DNA from: JAMXLO01 sp963794185
Lineage (GTDB): Bacteria > Pseudomonadota > Alphaproteobacteria > Acetobacterales > Acetobacteraceae
DNA length: 64,000 bases
Direction of reading: 5' to 3'
Assembly: GCA_963794185.1 (NCBI GenBank)
Contig: CAWCDM010000003.1
Location: 124,001 to 188,000 of the forward strand
The notes beneath the pieces are model-generated. The model was given only the letters and a program-made list of their open reading frames with translations. It was not told the DNA's origin and did not search any database. The position numbers and the translations under genes are program-made. Every line of letters starts with the position of its first letter. The stretch's first letter is position 1. Shown piece by piece: positions 17,563-25,873 of this stretch.

Positions 17563-18757
17563 TCATCGGGGGTGTCTCGCCTGCACGTAAGCGGTCTGTA
17601 GGGTGAACAGCCCACGCTCAGCGAAGTAGGCATTTGGCCAGCGTTGGTGGTCGGCCTTGGATCGTCCGAAGCCGGGGCGTTTCTCCTGCTTGCGCAGGAT
17701 GGCGCGCAACCGCCTCCGCACGAGCCCGTCGATGACGCGGAACACCCAGGGTGCGGCGTGCTGGAAGTAGCCGAACCAGCTGCGCAGCATCGGGTTGAGG
17801 TCGTCGATGATCCGCCCGAGGCTGGCACCTCGGGAGCGGCTCGTTCGGCTCCTCACCTTGTCCTTGAGCGCCATCAGGCTCTTCCTGCGCACAAGACGCT
17901 GGCCGGCCTCGAACCGGTAGCCAAGGAGATCGAACCCCTGCCCCGGCTGTCGGCTGTCGCCAATTCGCGTCTTGTCCGGGTGCAGGGTCAACCCGTTCTC
18001 TGCCACCCACGCCGCGACGTCGCGCAGGGCAGCCTGGGCTTCAGCCTCCGTCCGGCACAGGATCACGAAGTCATCGGCATACCGCACCATCTGCCGCCCG
18101 CTCTGCTCCATCAGCAGGTCGAGCGGGTGCAGGTAGAGGTTGGCCAACAGGGGCGAGATCACCGCTCCCTGGGGCGTGCCAGCCGTCGGCTGCCAGCGCT
18201 CCATATCCTTCACGATGTCCTGCTTCAGGAAGCCCTCGATCAGCGCCAGCCCGCGGCCGTCGCTGATCGATCCCGCCACCAGGCCTGCCCCAGCGAAGGC
18301 GGGGGGCCATGAGCCGGTCGTGCGGGATGCAGTCGAAGTAGCCTTTGAGGTCGGCATCCACCACGAAGGTGTTGCCTTCCTTTAACAGCCGATCGACTTC
18401 CCGCAGCGCATCCTCGCAGCCGCGTCCCGGACGGAAGCCGTAACTTCCCGGCCGAAACTGCACTTCAAAGATAGGCTCAATGACCATCTTCAGAGCCGTT
18501 TGCACAATCCGATCCTTGACCACGGGGATCCCCAGCGGACGGGTCTTGCCGTCGCTTTTGGGGATCTCCACCCGTTTCACCGGGTCCGGGCGGTAGCTGC
18601 CATCTTCCAGGCTGGCCTGGAGTTCTCGCAAGTACCGCTCCGCCTGCATCGAGAACCGTTCCGTGCTCTGGCCTTCCACCCCCGCCGCCCCCATGTTCCG
18701 CGCAACACGTTGCCACGCCGCTTCCAGGGTCGAAGACCGGATGGCCTTGTCCACCAT
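17563..18757 (-). pseudogene. ltrA: Group II intron reverse transcriptase/maturase, disrupted
   Basis: Maturase starting at ATG 18757 (AIRSSTLEAAWQRVARN). The first part holds RT motifs PKSDGKTRPLGIP, DRIVQTALK and DADLKGYFDCIPHDRLM; the second part, in another frame, holds GTPQGAVISPLLANLYL, the catalytic YADDFVIL, and the maturase (X) region ending PNAYFAERGLFTLQTAYV. The break is a 22-base insertion at 18283-18304, exactly between codons MA and LVAGSISDGRGLAL. Without it the protein would be 390 residues, with no endonuclease domain visible. As written, translation stops before YADD, so the enzyme should be inactive. It lies in domain IV of the intron at 17475-19376. Confidence 0.85.
18283..18304 (-). 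repeat. 22-nt mini-hairpin inserted in the maturase gene
   Basis: On the minus strand the insert is CCCC, then GCCTTCGCT, then GGGG, then CAGGC. A near copy with one extra stem pair lies in the opposite orientation at 18784-18807 (CCCCG, GCCTTCGCT, CGGGG, CAGGC minus the overlap), upstream of the maturase start. A weaker relative, CCCCCGCATTCGCGGGGG followed by CAGGC, is at 19249-19271. Confidence 0.75.
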
Positions 18758-18783
18758 ACTAAACCACTTGCCCCCTTTGACGC

Positions 18784-18807
18784 CCCCGGCCTTCGCTCGG
18801 GGCAGGC
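18784..18807 (+). repeat. Second copy of the mini-hairpin, upstream of the maturase
   Basis: A plus-strand hairpin with the same GCCTTCGCT loop core, a five-pair C/G-rich stem and the same CAGGC tail as the 22-nt insert at 18283-18304. The two copies differ only by two bases that would pair with each other in the stem. It lies 27 bases from the maturase start codon, within the intron. Confidence 0.65.
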
Positions 18808-19416
18808 TGTTCTCCAGCGGTGGGACTAGGCCGACACCATGCGTTCCGTCCAGATCGCGGCTTCCGTCCACCACAGTTTGCGGCGATCGCCGCCGGTGGC
18901 GTCTGTTCCTTGTTTAGCCGTTTCCGGCACTGCCGAAACTTCCGCTTGCCCCATTCCGGACCTCAAACATCCAGTTTCCTGCCTCCCTTCCCTCGGACCG
19001 GTTCTGCTGCCCGGCCTTTCCGCCGTTAATCGCGGCTGCGGTACTATGAAGGCTCTGACTCCTGGAAGGCTCACCCGGCCCCCCAGGTCTCTCCGCTTAC
19101 AACGCCTTGCCTTCCCGACATTCCGCCCCCAACCACGTGAGCTGCCCGTTGGCCGCTTTGCCAGTCGTCTCAGCGCCAACGGTTCCTTCCAGGCTTCACC
19201 ACACATGAGCAGGCTCGCCACAAACTCCCGCCGAAACAGGTTCGTCATCCCCCGCATTCGCGGGGGCAGGCTCTGCGGACTGTCAGTTCGTCTCCGGTTG
19301 CTCCCCACCCCGCCTCGCTCTTGTGCTTGCACGACGCAGTTACCTTCGACTTCGGAGCTACGACACACTCCCGCACGGACTTCCACCGTGCTGACAAAGC
19401 GCCCTCACGGACGCAC

Positions 19417-19499
19417 TCATGCCGACGAAGGTCGGCATCCACGGCTTCCCTTTGTGCGTAAGGCAAAGACGTGGATGCTGACCTTCGTCAGCATGACGG
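19417..19499. repeat. REP-like inverted pair
   Basis: Two short palindromes face each other: ATGCCGACGAAGGTCGGCAT followed by CCACG at 19422-19446, and CGTGGATGCTGACCTTCGT followed by CAGCATGACG at 19470-19498. They share the ...GAC.TTCGTC... core and flank a 20-base spacer. This is the usual arrangement of paired REP sequences. They sit between the intron 5' end and the reductase gene, downstream of the reductase stop. Confidence 0.65.
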
Positions 19500-19549
19500 G
19501 GAATGCAAAACCGGCAAGTCGGCCGATCCGACGGTTACTTCCTCTGAAC

Positions 19550-20794
19550 TTATGGACCAGCGCTTGGCGAGGCAGGCCGTGGGATCAGCCGCTGCAATGG
19601 CACGGTCGGATCGGCAAGCGCCTCACGGTCCACCGGCTGGCGTGACTTGATCAGCGCCTGACCCGCGCGGATCTCACGCGGGTTGTTGGCGGCGGTCACG
19701 CCGATCACGCTGCCGTCCTCGGCCAGGTGCACGGCGGTGAAGACGTTCGGCGGGGCATTCGCGCGGACGATCGTTTCCGCCGCATCGGCCGGCAGACCCG
19801 CCACCTGCAGGTTGACCCCGTGCTGGTCGGTCCAGAACCACGGGATGTCGTCATACGGCGTCGCGTCGCCGCACATCGCCTTGCCGACCGCGATGCCGTG
19901 GTTCTGCGCGTGTCGCCACAACTCCAGGCGGAGCCGCCGATCGAACAGCGGATGGCGGAAGGCGGTGACGTCGCCGGCGGCGTAGATGTCGGCGCCACTG
20001 GTCCGGCCCAGTTCGTCCACCACGATGCCACCCTCCAGCGCCAGTCCGGCAGTCTCGGCCAGCGGCAGATTGCGCTGCATGCCGACACCGGCGATCACCA
20101 GATCGCCCGTGAATACCTCCGCGTCACGGCAGACAACGCGCAGGCCGCCGGTCGGGTCGTCCTCGATCGCATCGACGATGACGCCGAAATGCAGCGCCAC
20201 ACCCGCATCGCGGTGCAGCGTCTCGACGAACCGCGCGCCCTCGGGCGAGACGCTGCGGCCCATTGCACCCGGCAGTCCCTCCAGCACCGTCACCTCTGCG
20301 CCGCGTGCGCGTGCCGATGACGCAATTTCCAGCCCGATGACGCCCGCTCCGATGCACACCACGCGCCGCGCCGTGGTAAGCCGGGCCCGAATTTGTTGTG
20401 CATCCTCGATGGTGCGCAGGTAGAGCGCCTTCTCGCCGCCGGGAATGGGGAGATGCCGGGCCCTGCCGCCCACCGTCAGCAGCAGCCGGTCGTAGGGTAG
20501 GCTCTGCCCGTCGCGCAGCCCGATGCGGTGCGCCGCGCTGTCCACCTCGGTGACTTCGCTGCCCAGGAGCAGTTCGATGTCCTGCTCGGCGTAGCGTTCC
20601 GCCGCATGGAAATAGGCGATCGGCGGCTCCGGTTCGTCCGTCAACACCGCCTTGGAAAGGGGCGGGCGCTCATAGGGCCGCCACGGTTCCTCGCCGATCA
20701 GCAGAATCCGTCCGGTGAAGCCGGCCTGGCGCATGGAGATGGCCGCCCAGCCGCCGGCCTGGCCTGCCCCGACGATGATGTGGGTCCCGGTCAT
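19550..20794 (-). CDS. FAD-dependent ferredoxin reductase
   Basis: A 414-residue NAD(P)H:ferredoxin/rubredoxin reductase-type flavoprotein. The N-terminal FAD dinucleotide motif is IIVGAGQAGGWAA (residues 5-17), a WRPYERPPLSKAVL segment follows (about 37-50), the NADH motif is VVCIGAGVIGLEIAS (about 144-158), and the second FAD site is ADIYAAGDVTAF (about 278-289). These are the hallmarks of the reductase component of Rieske dioxygenase or P450 systems. A divergent Rieske ferredoxin lies just beyond the next small gene, giving a complete electron-transfer pair; the terminal oxygenase is not in view. The start at 20794 lacks a clear ribosome-binding site. Confidence 0.9.
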   Translation of the reverse strand: MTGTHIIVGAGQAGGWAAISMRQAGFTGRILLIGEEPWRPYERPPLSKAVLTDEPEPPIAYFHAAERYAEQDIELLLGSEVTEVDSAAHRIGLRDGQSLPYDRLLLTVGGRARHLPIPGGEKALYLRTIEDAQQIRARLTTARRVVCIGAGVIGLEIASSARARGAEVTVLEGLPGAMGRSVSPEGARFVETLHRDAGVALHFGVIVDAIEDDPTGGLRVVCRDAEVFTGDLVIAGVGMQRNLPLAETAGLALEGGIVVDELGRTSGADIYAAGDVTAFRHPLFDRRLRLELWRHAQNHGIAVGKAMCGDATPYDDIPWFWTDQHGVNLQVAGLPADAAETIVRANAPPNVFTAVHLAEDGSVIGVTAANNPREIRAGQALIKSRQPVDREALADPTVPLQRLIPRPASPSAGP

Positions 20795-20809
20795 GCGGGG
20801 CGCGCAGCG

Positions 20810-21223
20810 CTACCGCCCGGTCGGCGCCTTGTCCGGCAGCCAGACATCGGTCCATCCGGTCACGTCGCCGGCGGTGCTCAGCTTGACCTGGGTACGGCCC
20901 GGGCCTTGCCGGCTGAGGATCTGGATGCCGGTCGGCTGCGCAATGATGCGGCAATCGGTCGCCTGCGTGGTGCCGCCGCTGACCCGTGCCGTCATGTTCG
21001 AGGCGTGACGGTCAAGGTCGTCCTCGGTGTGGCAGAGCACGGCGCCCGGGTCCAGCCGCGGCCACACGGTGGGTGGAGCGCGCGGCGCCGCCGGCGGCGG
21101 CGGCGGCTTCTTCTGACCCAGGAGACCGGGGGCGTCGAGAATCACCTGCGCCGATGCCGGAGGCGCAAGACAGGCGAGGGCCAGAGCGATCAGGACGCTC
21201 CACCAGGGACGCGGCGCAAGCAT
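20810..21223 (-). CDS. Small secreted proline-rich protein of unknown function
   Basis: A 137-residue protein. ATG 21223 is preceded by GGGAGGAA, which makes this start firm. Residues 1-25 form a signal peptide (SVLIALALACLAPPASA|Q). A Pro-rich stretch (KKPPPPPAAPRAPP, about 38-51) follows, then a compact C-terminal part with two cysteines (LCHTEDDL and TDCRI) that could pair in the periplasm. It is upstream of and 15 bases from the reductase start on the same strand, so it is probably in the same transcript. I do not recognise the family. Confidence 0.75.
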   Translation of the reverse strand: MLAPRPWWSVLIALALACLAPPASAQVILDAPGLLGQKKPPPPPAAPRAPPTVWPRLDPGAVLCHTEDDLDRHASNMTARVSGGTTQATDCRIIAQPTGIQILSRQGPGRTQVKLSTAGDVTGWTDVWLPDKAPTGR

Positions 21224-21349
21224 TACTATTCCTCCCAAGGCGCAATGATACGCGCAGCATAGGTACCTGCCACCGTGACCGGCAACCACAGTCTTGGCCG
21301 CGTCCCCCGTGGCTGGCATGTTAGCTGCGATTCATACCGGGAGAGCGAA

Positions 21350-21673
21350 ATGGCGGAAGCGGGTTGGGTGCGGGTGGCGGCGGCATCGGATGTGGCCGAG
21401 GGCCAGGTTCATGCGGTGCGCGTGAACGGTCGGGAGATTGCGCTGTATCACCTGCCGGGCGGCGACTATCGCGCCACCGACAACATCTGCACGCATGAGT
21501 ATGCACAGCTCTCCGACGGCTGGCTGGAGAACGGTTGCATCGAGTGTCCGCTGCACGCCGCACGCTTCGACGTGAAGACCGGCAAGGCGCTGTGCGCGCC
21601 GGCCGAGCAGGACATCGATGTGTTCGAGACCCGGATCGAGGGCAGCGACCTGCTAATCAAGATGCCGGGCTGA
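21350..21673 (+). CDS. Rieske [2Fe-2S] ferredoxin
   Basis: A 107-residue Rieske-type ferredoxin. The cluster ligands are CTHEYAQL (Cys-x-His) and CPLHAARFD (Cys-x2-His), at about residues 46-48 and 65-68, with the normal spacing. ATG 21350 has GGGAG a few bases upstream. Such proteins carry electrons from an FAD reductase to an aromatic-ring dioxygenase or similar oxygenase; the divergent FAD reductase at 19550-20794 is the likely donor. It ends with a GSDLLIKMPG strand, complete for the family. No oxygenase alpha subunit is present nearby. Confidence 0.92.
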   Translation: MAEAGWVRVAAASDVAEGQVHAVRVNGREIALYHLPGGDYRATDNICTHEYAQLSDGWLENGCIECPLHAARFDVKTGKALCAPAEQDIDVFETRIEGSDLLIKMPG

Positions 21674-21762
21674 ACGTGGCGCCATGATTGCGCCGGTTCG
21701 CCGGCGCACTTACATGGACGGCATTGGTCTCTTTGGCGTGCTTGAGAGGGAGGCCAGATCGA

Positions 21763-22331
21763 ATGCAGCAAAGCTCGACGCATCTCTCTCCGGAGAAGGC
21801 TGAAGGCGGTGTGTTCCGGTGGCTTGAAATCTTGCGGAACGCCCTGGGGGACGGATTGCTGGGATTCACTTTGGCGGGCCTCATTCGTGCACTTCCTGTT
21901 GCACGGAGCATCGGAGCGCAATGGCGGAAGTCGTGCAGGTCAGCGTCTCCGTCGCGTGTGCTATCGCAGGGGCTGTGTCGGGTTATGCCCATGCGCGAAA
22001 AATACACCCGCCCAGTGGATGACCTTGCCTCAGAACATTGCGGAACTGAAAGTCTGGACTGCTGTAGCCGCCCTCGCATATCTTTTGTTGCGAGTATCAG
22101 ATCGAACTGGTCAAGCAGAAGCGATCCGCTGGTTTGGCTGGGATCAAGCCGAGTTACAGTGTTCGGTTGCACTATTGGAGTTTCGACTCGGTCACCTTCG
22201 CGACGTCGACTATGCTGATATTGGGCTTCTTCTCCGAGCCAACGATGAGGGCGATCGGCGATACGTGGGGATTTCTGTTCGTAGGCGGATTGGCAGGCGT
22301 TCCCGTGACCCTTCAGGCCATGTTCGACTAG
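21763..22331 (+). pseudogene. Decayed integral-membrane protein gene
   Basis: Traces of a membrane protein are split over several frames: MQQSSTHLSPEK and WLEILRNALGDGLLGFTLAGL (from ATG 21763, GGGAGG upstream), then VQVSVSVACAIAGAVSGYAHA (from 21921), then LKVWTAVAALAYLLL (about 22035-22085), then YQIELVKQKRSAGLAGIKPS and TFATSTMLILGFFSEP, ending TAG 22329-22331. Base composition is visibly less GC-rich than the neighbours. The needed shifts are not all of one sign, unlike other frameshifts in the window, so real decay or several adjacent small genes are possible. The family is not recognised. Confidence 0.4.
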
Positions 22332-22401
22332 CCAGCGGTTCCGCTTCGAGTGGAGCTCCGAGCCACTGCGATCCAGCAGAGATGCGAGGTGTGATGCGGG
22401 A

Positions 22402-23479
22402 ATGGCGAGCGGGATGACAACCACGGCGCCGATCGACTGCGACCTGCACCCGACCGTGCCGGCGATGTCGGCACTCATGCCATATCTGGACGATGTATGG
22501 CGCGAGACGGTGGTGCGGCGCGGCATCGATGAGCTGAACACGATCGCCTACCCGTCCAACAGTCCGCTCACCGTGCGGTCCGACTGGCGGGACGCGAAGG
22601 GTAAGCCCGCGACCACTGCCGAGCGCCTGGGAACCGAGGCGCTGGATCCGTTCGGCACAGGCATTGCCATCTGCAACTGTCTCTACGGGGTGCAGGCGAC
22701 GTTCAGCGAGGACCTTGGCGCCGCCATGGCGCGCGCGGTGAACGACTGGATCGCGCGGGAATGGCTGGACCGCGACCCGAGGCTACGCGCATCGATCGTG
22801 GTGCCGCAGCAGAACGCGGAACTGGCGGTGGCGGAGATCGAACGCTGCGCCTCCGACCGGCGTTTCGTGCAGGTGATGCTGCTGGTTTCGGGCGAACTAC
22901 CGCTGGGCCGGCGGCAGAACTGGCCGATCTACGCCGCCGCCGAGCGCCTCGGCCTGCCGCTCGGCATCCATGCCGGCAGCACCTATCGCCATCCGAACAC
23001 GCCCGTTGGCTGGTCCAGCTACTACAGCGAGGAATACATCAATCAGGCCGGCGCGTTTCAGACCCAGCTCACCAGCCTGATCACCGAGGGCGTGTTCGCC
23101 AAATTCCCCCATCTTACCGTCGTGCTGATGGAATCGGGCGTGACCTGGCTGCCTGGCTATCTCTGGCGGCTGACGAAATTCTGGAAGGGGCTGCGCAGCG
23201 AGGTGCCCTGGGTCGCCGATCCGCCCGCCACCATCGTGCGCGAGCGGGTCCGCCTGACGCTGCAGCCGTTCGACGGGCCGCCCGAATTCGGCGACGATCA
23301 CGCGCTTCATGGAGCACATGGGCTCGGACGAACTGCTGCTGTTCGCCACCGACTACCCGCACTGGCAGTTCGAGGGGACCGCCGCCATCCCGGATGGGCT
23401 TGACCCGGGCCTCGCGCGAAAGATCATGGTCGAAAACCCGCTGCAGACGTATGCTCGCCTGAGGGAGACAGTGACATGA
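22402..23479 (+). pseudogene. Amidohydrolase family protein (first of two), frameshifted
   Basis: Amidohydrolase_2-type metal-dependent hydrolase/decarboxylase with N-terminal CDLHPTVP (metal-binding Asp-x-His), central LGIHAGSTYRHP and VVLMESGVTWLPGYLWRL. The frame is lost near 23292; dropping one base in GAATTCGGCGACGATC gives ITRFMEHMGSDELLLFATDY and PHWQFEG to a TGA at 23477-23479. That stop overlaps the ATG of the next gene (ATGA), so the two paralogues are translationally coupled. The active-site Asp of FATDYPHW is in the restored frame. A sequencing insertion is the likely cause. Start ATG 22402 or 22414. Context suggests catabolism of ring-cleavage products. Confidence 0.82.
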
Positions 23480-24600
23480 ACGTAGACGTCCTCAACCGCT
23501 CCGGCCTGCAGCCTGCCGCACAGTCCAGGCTCGCCATCGCCGACTGCGACGTGCATCCCCGCCCGCGGGGGGTCGGGATCGGTGGGGTGAGCAAGTCGCT
23601 CTATCCCTACCTGTCGCGGCGCTGGCAGGAGCATGTGGAGACGTTCGGGGTCCGCTACCGCCAGCCCTGGGAGAAGGGTTCCGCTTATCCGAAGGGCCAG
23701 CCGCAGGCATGCCGTCGCGATGCGTGGCCGAACGGCGACTCGCCCGGCAGCGACCTGGCCTTCATGGCCGAGCAGCACCTTGATCCGAACAACGTCGCGC
23801 TCGGCATACTCAATCCGCTGACCAGCGGGCAGGGTGCGCAGGATGGCGATCTGTCCGCCGCCCTGACGCACGCCACCAACGAGTGGCAGGTCGCCGAATG
23901 GACTTCTCGAGACTCGCGTCTGAAGGCGTCCGTCGTCGTGCCGTTCGAGGACGGCCCGACCTCGGCCAAAATGATCGACGCGCGCGCCGGCGACGCAAAT
24001 TTCGCCCAGGTGCTGCTGCTGACCCGCACCGCCGAGCCGCTCGGCCAGCGCCGCTACTGGCCGATCTACCAGGCGGCCGTCGAAGCCAACCTGCCGATCG
24101 GCATCCATGCCTTCGGCTATGGCGGCAGCGCGATGACCTCCGGCGGCTGGCCGTCCTACTACATCGAGGAGATGGTCGGTCACGCGCAGTGCCAGCAGGC
24201 GGTGCTGACCAGCCTGATCTTCGAGGGCGTATTCGAGCGCTTTCCGGCGCTGAAGGTGGTGCTGGTCGAGGCCGGCTTCGCCTGGGCGCCCGCGCATGCC
24301 TGGCGCATGGACCGGCAATTCGCGAAGCTGCGCCGCGAGGTGCCGCATCTGAAGCGTCTGCCGTCGGAGTACATGCGGAGCAACGTGTGGTTCACCACCC
24401 AGCCGGTGGAGGAACCTGAACCGCGCGAGCACCTGGCGGATGCGATCGAATGGATGGGCTGGGATCGCGTGCTGTTCGCCACCGACTATCCGCACTGGGA
24501 CTTCGACGACCCGGCGCACGCGCTGCCCATCAAGATGACCGAGACGCAACGACGGCAAATCTTCCGGGAGAACGCCAGGGTGGTCTACGGCGTGGGCTGA
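23476..24600 (+). CDS. Amidohydrolase family protein (second of two)
   Basis: A 374-residue amidohydrolase_2 enzyme (the family of aminocarboxymuconate-semialdehyde decarboxylase and related lyases). Metal site residues are visible in IADCDVHPRP (about 21-30), PIGIHAFGYGG (about 210-220), VVLVEAGFAWAPAHAWRMD and LFATDYPHWDFDDP (about 334-347, catalytic Asp). It is a paralogue of the preceding gene and its ATG overlaps that gene's stop by four bases. Paired copies suggest either a heteromeric enzyme or two steps of one catabolic route. A palindromic repeat starts directly after its stop. Confidence 0.88.
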   Translation: MNVDVLNRSGLQPAAQSRLAIADCDVHPRPRGVGIGGVSKSLYPYLSRRWQEHVETFGVRYRQPWEKGSAYPKGQPQACRRDAWPNGDSPGSDLAFMAEQHLDPNNVALGILNPLTSGQGAQDGDLSAALTHATNEWQVAEWTSRDSRLKASVVVPFEDGPTSAKMIDARAGDANFAQVLLLTRTAEPLGQRRYWPIYQAAVEANLPIGIHAFGYGGSAMTSGGWPSYYIEEMVGHAQCQQAVLTSLIFEGVFERFPALKVVLVEAGFAWAPAHAWRMDRQFAKLRREVPHLKRLPSEYMRSNVWFTTQPVEEPEPREHLADAIEWMGWDRVLFATDYPHWDFDDPAHALPIKMTETQRRQIFRENARVVYGVG

Positions 24601-24604
24601 CGGA

Positions 24605-24704
24605 GGCCCCCTCCCCCAGCCCCTCCCGCAAGGGGAGGGGGAGTTTTGCGGCAGGTGCAATTACTCCCCCTCCCCTTGCGGGAGGGGGTTGGGGGGAGGG
24701 GCCG
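24605..24704. repeat. CTCCCC/TTGCGGG palindromic repeat, copy 2
   Basis: Left part CCCCCTCCCCCAGCCCCTCC, then CGCAAGGGGAGGGGGAG; after a 20-base spacer the inverse order follows (CTCCCCCTCCCCTTGCGGG, then AGGGGGTTGGGGGGAGGGG). The spacer TTTTGCGGCAGGTGCAATTA is unlike those of the other copies. It fills the gap between the second amidohydrolase and the aminotransferase. Confidence 0.85.
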
Positions 24705-24714
24705 CCGAGGCCAA

Positions 24715-25873
24715 ATGTTGCTGATGGACATCATCAGCATCCCCGGCTCCCGCATCGTCGAAATCGCCCGTGTCGCGTTCGCGACCCCGGACGTCGATCT
24801 TCTCTGCCTTCGGCGAATCCGACCTGCCGAGCCCGGCTTCCGCACACGCCGCCGCCGTCGCCGCGCTCGACGCCGGCGACACCAGGTATCCCGACGTGCG
24901 CGGCCTGCCGGAACTGCGTTCCGCCCTAGCGAACTACCTGACGGAGCTGCATGCGCGCCCGGTCGCGGAGGATCGCATCCAGATCACCGCTTCCGGCATG
25001 ACCGCCGTCTCGGTCGCGCTGGCGGCGACGGTTCGCGCCGGCGACCGCGTGGTGCTGCACAGCCCGTCCTGGCCAAACGTCGGCAACGCCGCGCGGCTGC
25101 GTGGCGCCCACGTGGAAGAACTCGATCTGACTCCGGTCCCCGAGGGCGGCTTCCACATGGATTTCGACCGGCTGGACGCGATGCTGCAGGGTGCGCGCGC
25201 CTTCATCCTGAACAGCCCGAACAACCCCACCGGATGGACCTCCACGTGTGATGAGCTGGCGACCATTCTGGAAATCGCCCGCCGTCGCCGTGTCTGGCTC
25301 ATCTCCGACGAGGTCTATTCCCGCCTGGTCTACGACGGCACGGCCGCGGCGCCCTCGATCCTGGATGTGGCGGAGCCAGACGACAGGGTCCTGGTCTGCA
25401 ACAGCTTCTCCAAGACCTGGATGATGACCGGCTGGCGCCTCGGCTGGCTGGTGGTGCCGGAGGGCACGCGCGATGCCATCACCGAACTGGTCGAGGTGAC
25501 CCATTCCGGCGTTGCGCCGTTCATCCAGCACGCCGGGCTTGCGGCGGTGCACGACGCCGAAGCCGTGGAGCGGTTCCGCGCTTACTGCGCCACCGGCCGC
25601 GCCATGACGGGCGACGCGCTCTCCGGTCTGAACGGCGTGCGCTATTCCGCGCCGGATGGCGCGTTCTACGCGTTCGTCGGCGTGGAGGGGCTGACCGACA
25701 GCCTCGCTCTTGCGAAGAAGCTGGTGACCGATCACCATGTCGCCGTGGCACCAGGCATGGCGTTCGGTACAGCCGGCGAGGGCTATCTGCGGATCTGTTT
25801 CGCCCAGTCGGCGAAGCTGATCGAGCGCGCCATGGGCAGATTGCGCGACGGCCTCCGCGCGCAGGCCGCATAA
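24715..25873 (+). pseudogene. Class I/II PLP-dependent aminotransferase, frameshifted near its start
   Basis: Fold-type I aminotransferase. The N-terminus (IPGSRIVEIARVAFATPDVDLL, split here at residue 30) is in one frame from ATG 24715; the rest begins SAFGESDLPSPASAHAAA in the next frame, and one extra base near 24800-24806 explains the break. Conserved parts: NSPNNPTGW, LISDEVYSRLVYDG (PLP Asp/Tyr), and the Schiff-base lysine in NSFSKTWMMTGWRLGW. A start at 24770 within the second frame would give a shortened but open protein. It probably transaminates an amino acid; the substrate is unknown. The stop TAA shares its last base with the ATG of the porin gene. Confidence 0.83.

Larger units (their letters stand above)
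17475..19376 (-). mobile_element. Group II intron, minus strand, about 1.9 kb
   Basis: Reading the minus strand, the 5' end fits GTGCGGGAGTGTG at 19376, followed by a typical domain I start (TCCGAAGTCGAAGGTAACTG, later ACTGACAGTCCGCAGAGCC). A maturase frame occupies domain IV, domain V lies at 17545-17513, and domain VI ends in CCCTAT at 17475. The 3' end lies 12 bases from the stop of the binding-protein gene on the other strand. The boundaries are inferred from the GTGYG...AY rule and not from a comparison with an empty site. The maturase reading frame is broken, so the copy could move only with help in trans. Confidence 0.75.

Noticed and set aside
17563..18757. Reverse transcriptase as part of a diversity-generating retroelement or retron
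   Set aside because: A group II domain V and the maturase C-terminal motif are present, and no template/variable repeat pair or msr/msd-like structure was seen.
20670..21262. Plus-strand frames opposite the reductase and small secreted protein
   Set aside because: They are antisense to genes with firm starts and recognised motifs or a signal peptide.
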